Shown: in pieces, positions 40,002 through 50,302 of the stretch
Numbering within the stretch: the first letter of the stretch is position 1
How the letters are laid out: each line of letters begins with the position of its first letter
NCBI RefSeq assembly: GCF_037152535.1
Contig: NZ_JBBCMA010000001.1
Span: forward strand, 496,001-560,000
Source: Leclercia sp. AS011
Lineage (GTDB): Bacteria > Pseudomonadota > Gammaproteobacteria > Enterobacterales > Enterobacteriaceae
Direction: 5' to 3'
DNA: 64,000 nucleotides
Notes under the pieces: model-generated
Seen by the model: the letters and a program-made list of their open reading frames with translations, nothing else
Databases searched by the model: none
Told to the model about the DNA's origin: nothing
Made by a program: the position numbers and the translations under genes

Positions 40002-40887
40002 CCACCGGTTTGACCGGTAACAGATACTTACCTAACGTCACCAGCACCACCGCCATAATAATGATCCCCAGCGCCATCCACTCTATCGCGGAAAGCGATT
40101 CCCCGCCGAGGCCGGTACCCAGCAGTACGGCGACCACCGGATTGACGTAGGCATAGCTGGTGGCCACCGCCGGTGAAACGTTGCGGATCAGGAACATATA
40201 GGCATTAATCGCAATCACCGAGCCAAATATCGCCAGATAGCCCACCGCCAGGAAACCGGACAGGTCGGGCAGGGCGGTCAGCTTCTCGCCGGAGAGCAGC
40301 GATGCCACCAGCAGTACGATCCCGGCGGTGACCATCTCAATGGCCCCGGCCATCATCCCTGTGGGTAATTCGATGCGCGAGCCGTATACCGAGCCAAACG
40401 CCCAGCTCAGGGAACCGATCAGGATCAGCACGGCTCCCCAAGGGTTGCCGCTCAGGTTACCGCCGCTGTTGAGCAGAATGATGCCCGCCATTCCGATGGC
40501 GATCCCCAGCCACTCCAGCTTGCGCGTTTTGATGCCAAACAGGCGGCTGAAGCAGAGGGTGAACAGCGGCACGGTGGCGACCACCACCGCCGCGATCCCG
40601 GAGGGCACGTTCTGATGCTCCGCCAGGGTGACAAAGCCATTCCCGACCGCCAGCAGCAGGACGCCAATCAGCGCGGCGTTGAGCAGCGGGCGCAGCGGCG
40701 GCAGCTTGTGGCCGCGCAGGAACAGAAACGCCAGCAGCAGCACCCCCGCTGAGAGGAAACGTACCCCCGCCATCAGCAGCGGCGGCCAGCTCTCCACGCC
40801 GATCCGGATCACGAAGTAGGTGGAACCCCAGATGATATAGAGCGCAAACAGTGCGCCCGCTAATGGTAAGACTTGCCTGAAACGCAT
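39973..40887 (-). CDS. yedA: DMT/EamA-family transporter YedA
   Basis: A 304-residue inner-membrane protein with ten predicted hydrophobic segments arranged as two EamA repeats (about 8-137 and 150-287). It starts LAGALFALYIIWGSTYFVIRIG, the family hallmark, and has SPAVATSYAYVNPVVAVLLG in the second repeat. Probable metabolite exporter; substrate not known. Same length class as E. coli YedA (306). It converges with vsr and overlaps its tail. Confidence 0.92.
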   Translation of the reverse strand: MRFRQVLPLAGALFALYIIWGSTYFVIRIGVESWPPLLMAGVRFLSAGVLLLAFLFLRGHKLPPLRPLLNAALIGVLLLAVGNGFVTLAEHQNVPSGIAAVVVATVPLFTLCFSRLFGIKTRKLEWLGIAIGMAGIILLNSGGNLSGNPWGAVLILIGSLSWAFGSVYGSRIELPTGMMAGAIEMVTAGIVLLVASLLSGEKLTALPDLSGFLAVGYLAIFGSVIAINAYMFLIRNVSPAVATSYAYVNPVVAVLLGTGLGGESLSAIEWMALGIIIMAVVLVTLGKYLLPVKPVVTPCQAEKP

Positions 40888-41065
40888 ACTCCCTCACGGC
40901 GTAATAGAAAGGACCCGTATAGTTAACGTGAAAACGATTACGCTGGCGAGCCCTTTAATTGTTCAACAGTTGTGAATTATTTGTTGACTTAAACGGGATA
41001 GTTTCGGGGTTTCGGGTTTTACTCCATACTGTTCAGGTTATTAACAAAAAAGAAGGAACGTAATT

Positions 41066-41983
41066 TTGGCGGGAAGTAGCTTATTAACACTGCTGGATGA
41101 TATTGCCACGCTGCTGGACGATATTTCGCTGATGGGAAAACTGGCGGCCAAGAAGACCGCGGGCGTGCTGGGTGACGATCTCTCCCTCAACGCCCAGCAG
41201 GTCTCGGGGGTGCGCGCTAACCGGGAGCTGCCGGTGGTCTGGGCCGTGGCGAAGGGGTCTTTACTCAACAAAGTGATCCTCGTGCCGCTGGCGTTGCTGA
41301 TCAGCGCCTTTATTCCGTGGGCCATTACGCCGCTGCTGATGGTTGGCGGGGCGTTTCTCTGCTTTGAAGGGGCAGAGAAAATATTGCACTCGCTCGAATC
41401 GCGTAAAAATAAAGAGAAGGAGAGTCCGGCGGCACGGCAACAGCGTCTGGAGGCGCTGGCAGCGCAGGATCCTGTCACCTTTGAGCGGGATAAAATTAAA
41501 GGCGCGATCCGCACCGACTTTATCCTGTCGGCTGAAATTGTGGCCATCACCCTCGGAATCGTGGCCGATGCCCCGCTGCTGAACCAGGTGCTGGTGCTCT
41601 CCGGGATCGCCTTTGTGGTCACCCTGGGGGTTTACGGCCTGGTGGGGATCATCGTTAAACTCGATGACATGGGCTACTGGCTGAGTGACAGAACCAGCGC
41701 CCTGGCGAAGGCGACCGGTAAAGCCCTGCTGGTGGTTGCCCCCTGGCTGATGAAGTCTCTGTCGGTGATCGGCACCCTGGCGATGTTCCTGGTCGGCGGC
41801 GGGATTGTGGTGCACGGTATTGCCCCGCTGCATCATGCCATCGAACACTTCGCCCAGGCGCAAGGTGCTGTTATTGCAACCGTTTTACCTACCCTGTTGA
41901 ATCTGGTGCTCGGTTTGATCATTGGCCTGATTGTGGTCGCCGTCGTAAAACTCGTGGAAAAAATGCGAGGCCGATCACATTAA
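41066..41983 (+). CDS. yedI: Inner-membrane protein YedI (DUF808)
   Basis: A 305-residue multi-spanning membrane protein of the DUF808 family. It starts [37 protein letters not shown] and has a conserved loop [24 protein letters not shown] segment. Function unknown. The start is TTG at 41066, 8 bases after AAGGAACG; no nearby ATG gives the family N-terminus. Divergent from yedA. Confidence 0.9.
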   Translation: MAGSSLLTLLDDIATLLDDISLMGKLAAKKTAGVLGDDLSLNAQQVSGVRANRELPVVWAVAKGSLLNKVILVPLALLISAFIPWAITPLLMVGGAFLCFEGAEKILHSLESRKNKEKESPAARQQRLEALAAQDPVTFERDKIKGAIRTDFILSAEIVAITLGIVADAPLLNQVLVLSGIAFVVTLGVYGLVGIIVKLDDMGYWLSDRTSALAKATGKALLVVAPWLMKSLSVIGTLAMFLVGGGIVVHGIAPLHHAIEHFAQAQGAVIATVLPTLLNLVLGLIIGLIVVAVVKLVEKMRGRSH

Positions 41984-42061
41984 TAGCTTCCAGCTATACC
42001 AGGCATAACTGTTATTCCTCGACTAAATTGATACAGTTTCACACTGATAAAGGAGGCGGTT

Positions 42062-42244
42062 ATGGTCTTTCTGGTCAGCGATGAAGTTAAGCCAAAAAAC
42101 GGCGGTCCACGTATGGTCGTTACCGGCTATGCAAGCGGAATGGTGGAGTGTCGCTGGTACGACGGTTACGGCATCAAGCAGGAAGCGTTTCGTGAAGATG
42201 AGCTTCAGCATGGTGATGGCACCCGGCGACAGGACAAGGCTTAA
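42062..42244 (+). CDS. yodC: Small protein YodC (DUF2158)
   Basis: A 60-residue protein containing GGPRMVVTGYASGMVECRWYDGYG, the DUF2158 signature also found in many phage and plasmid small proteins. Same length as E. coli YodC. AAAGGAGGCGGTT gives a very strong ribosome site. The function is not known. It lies between yedI and dgcQ and is followed by a terminator. Confidence 0.88.
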   Translation: MVFLVSDEVKPKNGGPRMVVTGYASGMVECRWYDGYGIKQEAFREDELQHGDGTRRQDKA

Positions 42245-42252
42245 GTCACGCT

Positions 42253-42277
42253 ACGCCCGGCTATGCCGGGCGTTTTT
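42253..42277 (+). terminator. Terminator after yodC
   Basis: ACGCCCGGC / GCCGGGCGT stem with a TAT loop and a T run, beginning 8 bases after the yodC stop. Confidence 0.9.
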
Positions 42278-42351
42278 GTGCACTATAATCGCTTTCAGGC
42301 AGTAACATTGCCGTTCCCGCGCATGCGGATGGCGCAGGTGGCTTTCAGGGA

Positions 42352-44043
42352 GTGTGTGTGCAGCCCGACGATATTGTAAGAAAAGAGGTTTTTTCGGCAC
42401 GTCATCATTTTCATCCGGGCCGGGTTGTTAATATTTGCTTTATTACCGTCCTCATCTTCTCCACGCTGTTGACCTGGCGCGAAGCGGTGGTGCTGGAAGA
42501 TGCCTACGCCGCCACTCAGCATACCCATCTCGAAAACGTGGTTAACTCGCTGGATCGCCAGCTGCAGTTCAGCGTCGAAAAACTGCTTTTCTTTCGCAAC
42601 GGCATGCAGGATGCGCTTGAAACCCCGCTGGCCTCAACGGTGCTGCGCGATACCGTCTCGCGCATCAGCGACCTGCGGGGAAAAACCTTCTGGGATCTGA
42701 CCTTTGACGCACGGCGCACCTTAACCCTGTATGGCGTCTCCGATGCTTTTGTCGCGCAAACCAACAGCCTGGTCCGCGATGACGACCGGCTGGAGCGGGA
42801 GATGAGCGCTGCCTTCGAAATGGGCTATTTGCTGCGGATCAATGCCCCTGCGGCACATGCCCGGCGCGTCGTCTACGTCTCCCGGGCGGGGTTTTACGTT
42901 TCGACCGAGCCCCACGAAGGGGAGCGGGACATTACCTCCCGCTACTATCATCTGGTGACCAGCCCATGGTTTACCCGCCAGTCGGAGCGTGACAATCGGG
43001 CCCGCAGCGTGCGCTGGTTTACCCACGCGGTGTTATCCGATTTTCAGCGCGAGCAAATCGTGACCGTCAGCGTGCCGGTTGATTATCAGCACTACTGGTA
43101 CGGTGTGCTGGCCATTGATTTCACCCTCCAGGGGATCAAGGACCTGCTTCAGGAGGCCGTAGACGGTAATGGCGAAGGGGAGTTCCAGCTCTACGACAAT
43201 GCGTTTAATCTCCTCGCCACTTCCGAAAGCGTTTCCGGAAAGAGTAACCGTTTCGACGCGCGCGAGCGGGCGCAAATTGCCGGTGCCATGGAGAAGGATA
43301 CCGAAGGCGAACTCCGGCTGGGGAGCCGTTACGTTAACTGGCAGCATCTGAACCACTTCGACGGCGTCCTGCTGCGTATCCACACCTTCAGAGAGGGAGC
43401 GCACGGCGACTTTGGCAGCATTACGATTGCCCTGACGCTGCTGTGGCTGCTGTTTACCGGGATGCTGGTTGTCTCCTGGTTCGTGATCCGCCGGATGGTC
43501 AGCAACATGTATCGCCTGCAACACTCGCTCCAGTGGCAGGCCTGGCACGATCCCCTGACGCGAATCAATAACCGTGGCGCGCTGTTTGAGCGGGCGAAAG
43601 CGCTGGCGAAGCGATGCGAGCAGCAGCAGCAGCCTTACTCGGTGATGCAGCTTGACCTCGACCATTTTAAAAACATTAACGACAGATATGGGCATCAGGC
43701 GGGTGACAAGGTGCTCACCCATGCGGCCCGGTTAATCACCAGCACCATACGCGAGGCCGATGTCGCCGGGCGCGTGGGGGGAGAGGAGTTTTGCGTGGTG
43801 TTACCGGGGGCCGGTCCTGAAGAGGCGATGCAGATTGCCGAGCGGATCCGCGCGCGCATCAACGATCGTGAAATGCTGGTGAAAAAGAGCCAGACGGTGC
43901 GTATCAGCGTGTCGATCGGCGTCAGCAGCGCGCTGGAGTGCGATAATTACGACTTTGAGCAGCTGCAGTCCATGGCTGACGCCCGGCTCTACCAGGCGAA
44001 ACAGCGAGGACGCAACCAGGTGGTCGGTCAGGACGAGAAGTAG
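42352..44043 (+). CDS. dgcQ: Diguanylate cyclase DgcQ (YedQ)
   Basis: A 563-residue membrane diguanylate cyclase. Transmembrane segments at about 24-44 and 362-382 enclose a periplasmic sensor domain (CHASE7-like in E. coli). The cytoplasmic GGDEF domain (about 395-557) has an intact GGEEF active site and, five residues before it, an RxxD (READ) inhibitory site, so it should make c-di-GMP and be product-inhibited. In E. coli DgcQ influences cellulose and motility. The start is a GTG at 42352 or 42358 following CAGGGAG; the exact choice is open. The 3' end overlaps convergent mpgP by 16 bases. Confidence 0.92.
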   Translation: MCVQPDDIVRKEVFSARHHFHPGRVVNICFITVLIFSTLLTWREAVVLEDAYAATQHTHLENVVNSLDRQLQFSVEKLLFFRNGMQDALETPLASTVLRDTVSRISDLRGKTFWDLTFDARRTLTLYGVSDAFVAQTNSLVRDDDRLEREMSAAFEMGYLLRINAPAAHARRVVYVSRAGFYVSTEPHEGERDITSRYYHLVTSPWFTRQSERDNRARSVRWFTHAVLSDFQREQIVTVSVPVDYQHYWYGVLAIDFTLQGIKDLLQEAVDGNGEGEFQLYDNAFNLLATSESVSGKSNRFDARERAQIAGAMEKDTEGELRLGSRYVNWQHLNHFDGVLLRIHTFREGAHGDFGSITIALTLLWLLFTGMLVVSWFVIRRMVSNMYRLQHSLQWQAWHDPLTRINNRGALFERAKALAKRCEQQQQPYSVMQLDLDHFKNINDRYGHQAGDKVLTHAARLITSTIREADVAGRVGGEEFCVVLPGAGPEEAMQIAERIRARINDREMLVKKSQTVRISVSIGVSSALECDNYDFEQLQSMADARLYQAKQRGRNQVVGQDEK

Positions 44044-44840
44044 TGATCCAGCCCCTCACGCCAGCCCGCCGGGCCGGGCTGGTGGGTATGGTACACCCGC
44101 GCCGGGTCGTCGTTTTTCAGCTGGACGCCCTGGCGGTTAATGCCTTTGACCACCACCGCCAGATCCACGCTGTCCAGCAGCGGTGCGTCGTTTGGCCCGT
44201 CGCCCAGCCCCAGGGTGGTGGGCAGCATGCCATCGCGCTGCAGGTACTGCTCGTTGAGCCAGTTGATGGCCTGATCTTTCCCGCCCCGGGCATCAAGGAT
44301 ATGCCAGAAGCGTGCGCCCTGAACGAACTTCAGTCCCAGCGCGTCCAGCGCCGCCGCAAAAGCCGCCATTTTCTCGTCGCTGTCGCGCCAGATCAACGTC
44401 GCCGAGGCCTCATGCAGCCGCGCCAGCATCGCTCTGTCGCGGTTTAGCCCGGTCCATTCGCTAATCACCCGGTCGTCGACATCATCAAAGGTAGTGAACT
44501 TGTAACCCGCGTCGGCGCGCAGCTGATTGATCACCTGGACGATATCGGCATGAGGGACCCCGTTGATCAGCCGCGGGGCATCGGGATGATCGTTCCAGCG
44601 CACGTCCAGCTGGATCACCGCGCCGTTTTCGGCAATAAAGGGCAGGCCATCCAGGCCGAGATCGCTCTGGATCTCCAGCATCTCTGCCGCGGTTTTGCTG
44701 CTACAGAGAATGACCGGGATCTGATGATCCTGTAAGGTCTCCAGCCAGCCGCTGGCGGGCTGCCAGTCGTAGGTGTGAATGTCCAGCAGGGTGCCATCCA
44801 GATCGCTATAGATGAGCAGCGGGTCTTCAAGTGAAGGCAT
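44028..44840 (-). CDS. mpgP: Mannosyl-3-phosphoglycerate phosphatase MpgP (YedP)
   Basis: A 270-residue HAD-superfamily phosphatase of the MPGP class: nucleophile motif [11 protein letters not shown] near the N-terminus, a C2 cap domain and the C-terminal [14 protein letters not shown] metal-binding motif. Named for removing phosphate from mannosyl-3-phosphoglycerate; no synthase is seen nearby, so the physiological substrate in this group is unclear. The gene is convergent with dgcQ. The start at 44840 follows GGGAGATGCT. Confidence 0.9.
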   Translation of the reverse strand: MPSLEDPLLIYSDLDGTLLDIHTYDWQPASGWLETLQDHQIPVILCSSKTAAEMLEIQSDLGLDGLPFIAENGAVIQLDVRWNDHPDAPRLINGVPHADIVQVINQLRADAGYKFTTFDDVDDRVISEWTGLNRDRAMLARLHEASATLIWRDSDEKMAAFAAALDALGLKFVQGARFWHILDARGGKDQAINWLNEQYLQRDGMLPTTLGLGDGPNDAPLLDSVDLAVVVKGINRQGVQLKNDDPARVYHTHQPGPAGWREGLDHYFSS

Positions 44841-45011
44841 AGCATCTCCCGTAACGAAACAAGGTTGCCGTTAAGATTTTTCTTAAAAAATTATCGCAAT
44901 AACGCCAGGCCGTCTGGAACCGATCCCGTTCAGGCCGCGTCCCTGGCGTGTTGGCAATCATAACTAAAACTTTAATTTCGTGTAGCAACTATAAATGTGC
45001 AAAATATATTC

Positions 45012-45038
45012 TTGTCTTACAAAAATTTTGCAGATAAT
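45012..45038 (+). promoter_or_regulatory. dsrA promoter
   Basis: TTGTCT (45012-45017) and GATAAT (45033-45038), 15 bases apart, place the -10 box 6 bases before the expected DsrA start. The position is as in E. coli; the spacing is short. Confidence 0.55.
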
Positions 45039-45044
45039 GTCTAC

Positions 45045-45131
45045 CCGACATCAGATTTCCTGGTGTAACGAATTTACAAGTGCTTCTTGCATAAGCAAGT
45101 TTGATCCCGGTCACCCCATGACCGGGATTTT
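45045..45131 (+). ncRNA. dsrA: Small regulatory RNA DsrA
   Basis: The region contains ACATCAGATTTCCTGGTGTA, the first hairpin that base-pairs with the rpoS leader, then AACGAATTTACAAGTGCTTC and TTGCATAAGCAAG, matching the rpoS/hns-pairing parts of E. coli DsrA with few changes. It ends in the terminator GATCCCGGTCA / TGACCGGGAT with a T run. DsrA activates rpoS translation at low temperature and represses hns, and thereby stimulates rcsA. Position between yodD and mpgP, near dsrB-rcsA, is conserved. Confidence 0.93.
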
Positions 45132-45138
45132 TTTCGTC

Positions 45139-45366
45139 TCAACGGTTCACTTCCGTCACGCTGAAATCATGAATATCGAGCTCAAAGGCCTCAGCCAGCT
45201 CGCGCCAGGTGTGGTAGTCCCGATCGTTTACCCTCACCCGGGTGGGGTCATCTTCAATCCGCTTAACTTCGCTCTCGCTGATTTCATTGATCGCGGCGAG
45301 CAGGGCATCGACGTCAACATTCACTTCCCGTTTTGCCGTTTCGCTGTACTCTTTTGCGGTCTTCAT
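45139..45366 (-). CDS. yodD: Small protein YodD (DUF2525)
   Basis: A 75-residue acidic protein, [31 protein letters not shown]..., the length and N-terminus of E. coli YodD, which is reported as stress-induced but has no known function. The ATG at 45366 follows GAGGAGTGAGTG; an adjacent in-frame GTG one codon upstream is less likely. It converges with dsrA, whose terminator ends about 8 bases away. Confidence 0.88.
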   Translation of the reverse strand: MKTAKEYSETAKREVNVDVDALLAAINEISESEVKRIEDDPTRVRVNDRDYHTWRELAEAFELDIHDFSVTEVNR

Positions 45367-45493
45367 CACTCACTCCTCATGCAGGGTGTCCATCTGTAAG
45401 TATAGACCGTTGATAAAAGCGTCAATCGCGCGGCAACACGCTGCCAGTTTTCACGTTTTGTTCTACACTGGCTCAAAACCAGAGGAGGATTCT

Positions 45494-45682
45494 ATGAATG
45501 TTAACGATCGGGTGACAGTCAAAACGGACGGCGGGCCGCGCCGCCCGGGTGTGGTACTGGCGGTTGAGCAGTTCAATGAAGGGACGATGTATCTGGTCTC
45601 GCTGGAAGACTACCCGCTCGGGATCTGGTTCTTTAACGAGCTTGGGCACCCTGACGGCATTTTTGTCGAAAGCCAGGAGTAA
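45494..45682 (+). CDS. dsrB: Small protein DsrB
   Basis: A 62-residue protein starting [19 protein letters not shown], same length as E. coli DsrB, which is sigma-S dependent and of unknown function. CAGAGGAGGATTCT is a strong ribosome site. Its weak resemblance to the YodC-type GGPR motif suggests a similar small beta fold, which is inference. Convergent with rcsA. Confidence 0.88.
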   Translation: MNVNDRVTVKTDGGPRRPGVVLAVEQFNEGTMYLVSLEDYPLGIWFFNELGHPDGIFVESQE

Positions 45683-45784
45683 CCTCTGTGTCGGGGTAGC
45701 CCGGGCTGGCCCGACCCGCACTGCGCAAAGGGGAAAAATCTCTGGCATAGCCAGAGATCGGGAAACAAGAGAAAAGGGGAGGGG

Positions 45785-46408
45785 TTAACGCAGGTTAACG
45801 TAAATACCGTTGGTCACATTGTCTGTCAGACGAACGACATGATAGATCACTTGCTTATTATGCGTTTTTATCTTCCTTTTAATATTTCCCTTATGTGACG
45901 ATACGGTCTTGGCTTTGATATTCATCTGATCCGATATCTGAATGGTTCCCTGTCCGGCCATCCACATTCGCAGCATACTGGATTCAGTCCGGCTTAATGA
46001 TAAAGTCGGAAAATTAAATTCCGCTACATTCTTTATCTCTTTGCTTAAATAATCCCCCACCAGGTCATCCAGTGATTCAGGCTTAATAGATTTCGAACTA
46101 ATCAGAAGATTCTGACGGACCCGTAAATATTCGTCGAAATGAAGATTAGCAATTGCCATAAATACAATAAACAACGTGCCGGGATGTTGATTAATGATGT
46201 GCTTTATTTGCTGACTGTTGGCGGGATCATGAATGAAACAGTCCTCATTAATAAACACCACACCTGGCGACAGGGCTTCACAGGCGGCGGCAAGTTCGTC
46301 AACGTTATGTACGTCGTTGATGTCCTTTTTCTTAACCCCTCTGCTGGCCAGATACCCGGTTAACCCTAGCCGGGTGTAACTGCATAAATCCATAATGATC
46401 GTTGACAT
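45785..46408 (-). CDS. rcsA: Capsule regulator RcsA (LuxR family)
   Basis: A 207-residue auxiliary regulator that heterodimerises with RcsB to activate colanic acid capsule genes and repress flhDC. The degenerate receiver-like N-terminal part (about 1-130) lacks a phosphorylation site. The C-terminal LuxR helix-turn-helix is [43 protein letters not shown]. The gene is AT-rich relative to neighbours, as in other enterobacteria. The protein is a Lon substrate in E. coli. An RcsAB box lies about 250 bases upstream. Confidence 0.95.
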   Translation of the reverse strand: MSTIIMDLCSYTRLGLTGYLASRGVKKKDINDVHNVDELAAACEALSPGVVFINEDCFIHDPANSQQIKHIINQHPGTLFIVFMAIANLHFDEYLRVRQNLLISSKSIKPESLDDLVGDYLSKEIKNVAEFNFPTLSLSRTESSMLRMWMAGQGTIQISDQMNIKAKTVSSHKGNIKRKIKTHNKQVIYHVVRLTDNVTNGIYVNLR

Positions 46409-46660
46409 GGCATACCCTCACTCAATGCATAACGATAATTTACCACCTGCCTGAGAGCTCTATAACAGCCATACGGGATGGAATAAATAATTACCTGTGA
46501 GCATTACAAGGACTTTCAGGCGAACTCACTATCCCGTAAAGTTACGTATAATTTGCCAGGAAACATCTTAAAGTAAAGTAAATGTTGAATATTGTGAGGT
46601 GGGTAAAAACAATCAGGCCGCGCCAGATATATCCTGGTAGATGTTTCGCGTTTCTTATTT

Positions 46661-46674
46661 TAGGAATATCCTCA
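46661..46674 (-). promoter_or_regulatory. RcsAB box upstream of rcsA
   Basis: On the minus strand TGAGGATATTCCTA fits the RcsAB consensus TAAGAATATTCCTA with two changes. At 253 bases from the rcsA start it suits the known long leader and autoregulated promoter of rcsA. It also lies close to the fliR end. Confidence 0.65.
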
Positions 46675-46701
46675 GAGAGACAATATAAAACCCAGGGGTA
46701 A

Positions 46702-47487
46702 TTACTTCGCGGAGAGTTCGCTCAGGATATTGCTCAGCAGATTAAATACCTCACTGAATAAACGCTCGCAGAACGGCGCAATAAGCGGCATTAACAGGGA
46801 AATAAGCAAAATGCCGACGGTCAGAGTGATCGGGAAACCAATTACAAATACCGACAGCTGCGGTGCCATACGGTTCAGCAGACCCAGCGCCAGGTTGACG
46901 GTCAGCAGCAGGGTGATGAGCGGCAGCGCCAGCATCAGGCCGTTGAGGAAGATCAGCCCGGCCGCGCGGGTCAGGGCCATAAAGGCGTTGCTGTTCACCG
47001 CATCGCCGCCAATGGGCAGAGAGTGGAAGGTATCCACCAGCATCGAAATCAGCCACAGATGGCCGTCAAAGGCCAGAAACAGCAGCAGCGCCAGCAGGTC
47101 GATAATACGGGCGATGATCGGCATGTTGAGCCGGCTGCCCGGGTCAAAGAAGGTGGCGAACGACAGGCCCATCTGTAGACCAATCAGCTCCCCGGCCATG
47201 CGCACGGCGGCAAAGGCGAACTGCATGGTAAAGCCGATCGCCACGCCAATCAGGATCTGCTGTAGCCCGACCCACAGCGCCGGGGCTGAGAAAATCGGCA
47301 CGTTCACCGGCGGCAGCGTCGGAGCCACGATAATGGTGATCAGAATGGCAAGGCCGATTTTCACCCGCTTGGGGATCGCCCGTTCACTGAGGATCGGCGC
47401 GGTGGAGATCAGGGCCAGAATGCGCAGCAGGGGCCAGAAGTAGAGGCCGAGCCACTCAAGCCATTGATCGCTGGTGATCTGCAGCAT
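46702..47487 (-). CDS. fliR: Flagellar export protein FliR
   Basis: A 261-residue integral membrane component of the flagellar type III export gate, with six hydrophobic segments. It starts [39 protein letters not shown], the FliR hallmark. It assembles with FliP and FliQ into the export channel at the centre of the MS ring. It starts 2 bases after the fliQ stop and is the last gene of the fliL operon. Confidence 0.96.
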   Translation of the reverse strand: MLQITSDQWLEWLGLYFWPLLRILALISTAPILSERAIPKRVKIGLAILITIIVAPTLPPVNVPIFSAPALWVGLQQILIGVAIGFTMQFAFAAVRMAGELIGLQMGLSFATFFDPGSRLNMPIIARIIDLLALLLFLAFDGHLWLISMLVDTFHSLPIGGDAVNSNAFMALTRAAGLIFLNGLMLALPLITLLLTVNLALGLLNRMAPQLSVFVIGFPITLTVGILLISLLMPLIAPFCERLFSEVFNLLSNILSELSAK

Positions 47488-47489
47488 GG

Positions 47490-47759
47490 CTAGCCGATGA
47501 TGTACGGCAGGTTGGTAAACAGATTACGCATGTAATCCAGCAGCAGGTTCAGCATCCACGGCCCGGCAATAACGATCGCCACGAACACGGCGATAATTTT
47601 CGGGATAAATGACAGGGTCATTTCGTTAATCTGGGTGGCCGCCTGCAAAATACTGATGATAAGACCGGTGACCAGCGCCACCAGCAGCAGGGGAGCGGCC
47701 ACGGAGATCGCCACTTTCATCGCCTCCGTGCCCATCATCATGACCGATTCTGGCGTCAT
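47490..47759 (-). CDS. fliQ: Flagellar export protein FliQ
   Basis: An 89-residue, two-transmembrane export-gate subunit. The ATG at 47759 gives [32 protein letters not shown], the family N-terminus and length. A longer reading frame upstream runs into fliP and is rejected. It lies 10 bases after fliP and 2 before fliR. Confidence 0.96.
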   Translation of the reverse strand: MTPESVMMMGTEAMKVAISVAAPLLLVALVTGLIISILQAATQINEMTLSFIPKIIAVFVAIVIAGPWMLNLLLDYMRNLFTNLPYIIG

Positions 47760-47769
47760 TGCGCGCTCC

Positions 47770-48507
47770 TCAACTGTAGAAACTTTGCGCCAGCGAGCCG
47801 ACCAGCAGCTGCCAGCCGTCCACCAGCACAAACAGCATCAGCTTGAAGGGCAGGGCGATGGTTGCCGGAGGCACCATCATCATCCCCAGCGCCATCAGCA
47901 CGCTGGCGATCACCAGGTCGATAATCAAAAACGGAATGAAAATGGTAAAACCGATCTGGAAGGCGGTTTTCAGCTCGCTGGTGACGTAGGCCGGCAGCAG
48001 AATGCGCATCGGCACCGCTTCCGGGCCCTGAATCGGACCGGCGTTAGCCAGACGGGCAAACAGCGCCAGGTCGGCTTCACGGGTCTGACGCAGCATAAAT
48101 TCGCGCAGCGGCTGCGCCCCTTTCTCCAGCGCCACCTGCATCGAGATTTTGTCTTCGCTGAACGGCTGATAAGCATCGACATAAATCTTGTCGATCACCG
48201 GCGACATAATGAAGAAGGTCAAAAACAGGGACAGACCGAGCAGCACCTGGTTTGGCGGTGCCGACGGGGTGCCGAGGGCGTTACGCAGCAGACCAAACAC
48301 GATGATGATACGGGTGAAGCTGGTCATCATCAGCAGGATCGCCGGGATAAAGGTCAGCGAGGTGATAAACACCAGCGTCTGAACCGGCAGGGTCCAGCTC
48401 TGGCCGCCACCGGCCATCGGCGTCGAGATCAGGCCTGGCAGTTGGGCGTACACGGCGGGAGCGAACAGGCCAACGCCTGCAAGCGCAAGGGATAAAACAC
48501 GGCGCAT
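47770..48507 (-). CDS. fliP: Flagellar export protein FliP
   Basis: A 245-residue export-gate subunit with a cleavable signal peptide (ends near APAVYA) and four transmembrane segments. Conserved stretches are [25 protein letters not shown] and the C-terminal [12 protein letters not shown]. The ATG at 48507 shares its A with the fliO stop (TGATG), giving the E. coli length; a GTG one codon upstream is unlikely. Confidence 0.96.
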   Translation of the reverse strand: MRRVLSLALAGVGLFAPAVYAQLPGLISTPMAGGGQSWTLPVQTLVFITSLTFIPAILLMMTSFTRIIIVFGLLRNALGTPSAPPNQVLLGLSLFLTFFIMSPVIDKIYVDAYQPFSEDKISMQVALEKGAQPLREFMLRQTREADLALFARLANAGPIQGPEAVPMRILLPAYVTSELKTAFQIGFTIFIPFLIIDLVIASVLMALGMMMVPPATIALPFKLMLFVLVDGWQLLVGSLAQSFYS

Positions 48508-48881
48508 CACGATCTCCCGGAACGCTTAAGCAAACTCTTCATCACGGACTGAAAATCCGGTGGAACCTCTGTACCGCTCTCCTGAGAGACCGGCGCAGGC
48601 GGCAATGTATGCAGCAGTGAAATGTTCGAGGCGGTCACCCCCAGCACCAGCCGGGCGTCTTCCACTTCCACGATCACCACGCGTTCGCGTGGCCCCAGCG
48701 AGGTGCTGGCCGCAAGCTTTAGCCCGCGCGCCCCGGCGGTTTTGCCCGCCAGGCCAACGCGTTTTGCCAGCCAGGCGACAATCAAAATAAAGGCAATGAT
48801 CCCCAACAGCGCACCGCTGACCTGAAGCAGCGGCGAGCCTGGAACGGCCGAGGGTTGTGAGACGATTGCCTGGGTTTTCAT
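48507..48881 (-). CDS. fliO: Flagellar biosynthesis protein FliO
   Basis: A 124-residue bitopic membrane protein that stabilises FliP during assembly of the export gate. One transmembrane segment (about 22-42, [19 protein letters not shown]) is followed by a cytoplasmic domain with [32 protein letters not shown], the FliO signature. Two bases separate it from fliN, and it overlaps fliP by one. Confidence 0.94.
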   Translation of the reverse strand: MKTQAIVSQPSAVPGSPLLQVSGALLGIIAFILIVAWLAKRVGLAGKTAGARGLKLAASTSLGPRERVVIVEVEDARLVLGVTASNISLLHTLPPAPVSQESGTEVPPDFQSVMKSLLKRSGRS

Positions 48882-48883
48882 GC

Positions 48884-49297
48884 TTAGCGGCTCAGACGAC
48901 GCATACGTTCGGACGGGGTAATGATGTCGGTGATACGCACGCCGTATTTATCGGCGACCACCACCACTTCACCCTGGGCAATCAGGTAGCCGTTGATCAG
49001 AATATCCAGCGGCTCACCCGCCAGACCATCCAGTGCTACCACGGAACCCTGGGTCAGGCGCAGCAGCTCTTTGATGGTCATCCGGGTACGGCCCAGCTCC
49101 ACGGTCAGCTTGACCGGGATATCCATAATCAGATCGATATCCTGCAGCGTGCCGCTGACGTCACCGCCGCCCAGCTGCTGGAACACCGCATCGGCGACGC
49201 TTTTGCTGGCCGGTGCCTGTTGTTCGTTTAACGCCTCAGCCCACAGATCGTCCAGTGCTCCGTTGTTGTCATCGGACGGATTGTTCATATCACTCAT
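48884..49297 (-). CDS. fliN: Flagellar motor switch protein FliN
   Basis: A 137-residue C-ring protein. The C-terminal SpoA domain (about 55-135) has DIPVKLTVELGRTRMTIKELL and VVVADKYGVRITDII. The acidic N-terminal region is typical of enterobacterial FliN and helps recruit FliH to the export apparatus. It overlaps fliM by 4 bases. Confidence 0.96.
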   Translation of the reverse strand: MSDMNNPSDDNNGALDDLWAEALNEQQAPASKSVADAVFQQLGGGDVSGTLQDIDLIMDIPVKLTVELGRTRMTIKELLRLTQGSVVALDGLAGEPLDILINGYLIAQGEVVVVADKYGVRITDIITPSERMRRLSR

Positions 49298-50298
49298 TTG
49301 GGCTGTTCCTCATTCAGAGAATTCAAAATCGGGTTAATCAGGTGCTCAACGCGTAAGGCGTATTGATTGTTCACGGTGCCATACTGGCTGGTCAGCACGG
49401 GCACGCCATCCACATGGGCAATGATGCGATCGGGTTTTTCGATCGGCAGCACGTCACCGGGTTTTAATTTTAAGATCTGCGACAACCGCAGCGGGACGTC
49501 GGCAAAGTTCGCCACCAGCTCCAGCTGGGAGTGCTGCACCTGGCGGACCAGGTTCTCGCGCCAGTTCTGGTCTTCATGGCGGGAGTTTTCCAGCGGCGGG
49601 TTCACCAGCACTTCGCGCAGCGGCTCAATCATGCTGAACGGCAGGCAGATATTGAACTCACCGGTCAGGTTGCCGATCTCCACGTGGAACGGGGTGTTAA
49701 CCACGATGTCGTTTGGCGAGGTGGTGATGTTGGTGAACTTCACCTGCATCTCGGAACGGACATACTCCACGTCCAGCGGGTGAATCGCTTTCCACGCGTC
49801 GCTGTAGCCCTCAAGGGCCAGCTTCAGCATGCGGTTGATTACGCGCTGTTCGGTATGGGTAAACTCGCGGCCTTCTACTTTGGTCGGGAAACGGCCATCG
49901 CCGCCGAAGAGGTTATCCACGGCGATAAACACCAGGCTTGGCGAGAAGACGAACAGGCCGGTGCCGCGCAGCGGTTTCAGATGGATCAGGTTGAGGTTCG
50001 TCGGCACCGGCAGGTTACGGGCGAACTCATGATACGGCTGAATGCGGATCGCACCGACGGTGATATCCGGGCTACGACGCAGCAGGTTAAACAGCCCCAT
50101 ACGGAACTGACGGGCAAAACGTTCGTTGATGATCTCCAGCGCCTGCAGACGCTCGCGCACCACGCGACGCTGGGTATTGGGATCGTAGGGGCGAATGTTG
50201 CTGTCGCCCGCCGCACCCGGTTTTGGTTCGTCGGATTTATCGCTGTCGCCGTTGAGCAGCGCATCGATTTCCGCCTGAGAAAGAATACTGTCGCCCAT
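49294..50298 (-). CDS. fliM: Flagellar motor switch protein FliM
   Basis: A 334-residue C-ring protein. The N-terminal MGDSILSQAEIDALLNG is the CheY-P binding peptide. The CheC-like middle domain (about 50-230) binds FliG, and the C-terminal SpoA domain (about 255-330) pairs with FliN. Family length; begins 4 bases after fliL and overlaps fliN by 4. Confidence 0.96.
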   Translation of the reverse strand: MGDSILSQAEIDALLNGDSDKSDEPKPGAAGDSNIRPYDPNTQRRVVRERLQALEIINERFARQFRMGLFNLLRRSPDITVGAIRIQPYHEFARNLPVPTNLNLIHLKPLRGTGLFVFSPSLVFIAVDNLFGGDGRFPTKVEGREFTHTEQRVINRMLKLALEGYSDAWKAIHPLDVEYVRSEMQVKFTNITTSPNDIVVNTPFHVEIGNLTGEFNICLPFSMIEPLREVLVNPPLENSRHEDQNWRENLVRQVQHSQLELVANFADVPLRLSQILKLKPGDVLPIEKPDRIIAHVDGVPVLTSQYGTVNNQYALRVEHLINPILNSLNEEQPK

Positions 50299-50302
50299 GT
50301 CG

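Noticed and set aside
44995..45399. A 134-codon plus-strand frame covering dsrA and antisense to yodD
   Set aside because: The region is explained by the DsrA RNA and yodD; the frame reads through the DsrA terminator.
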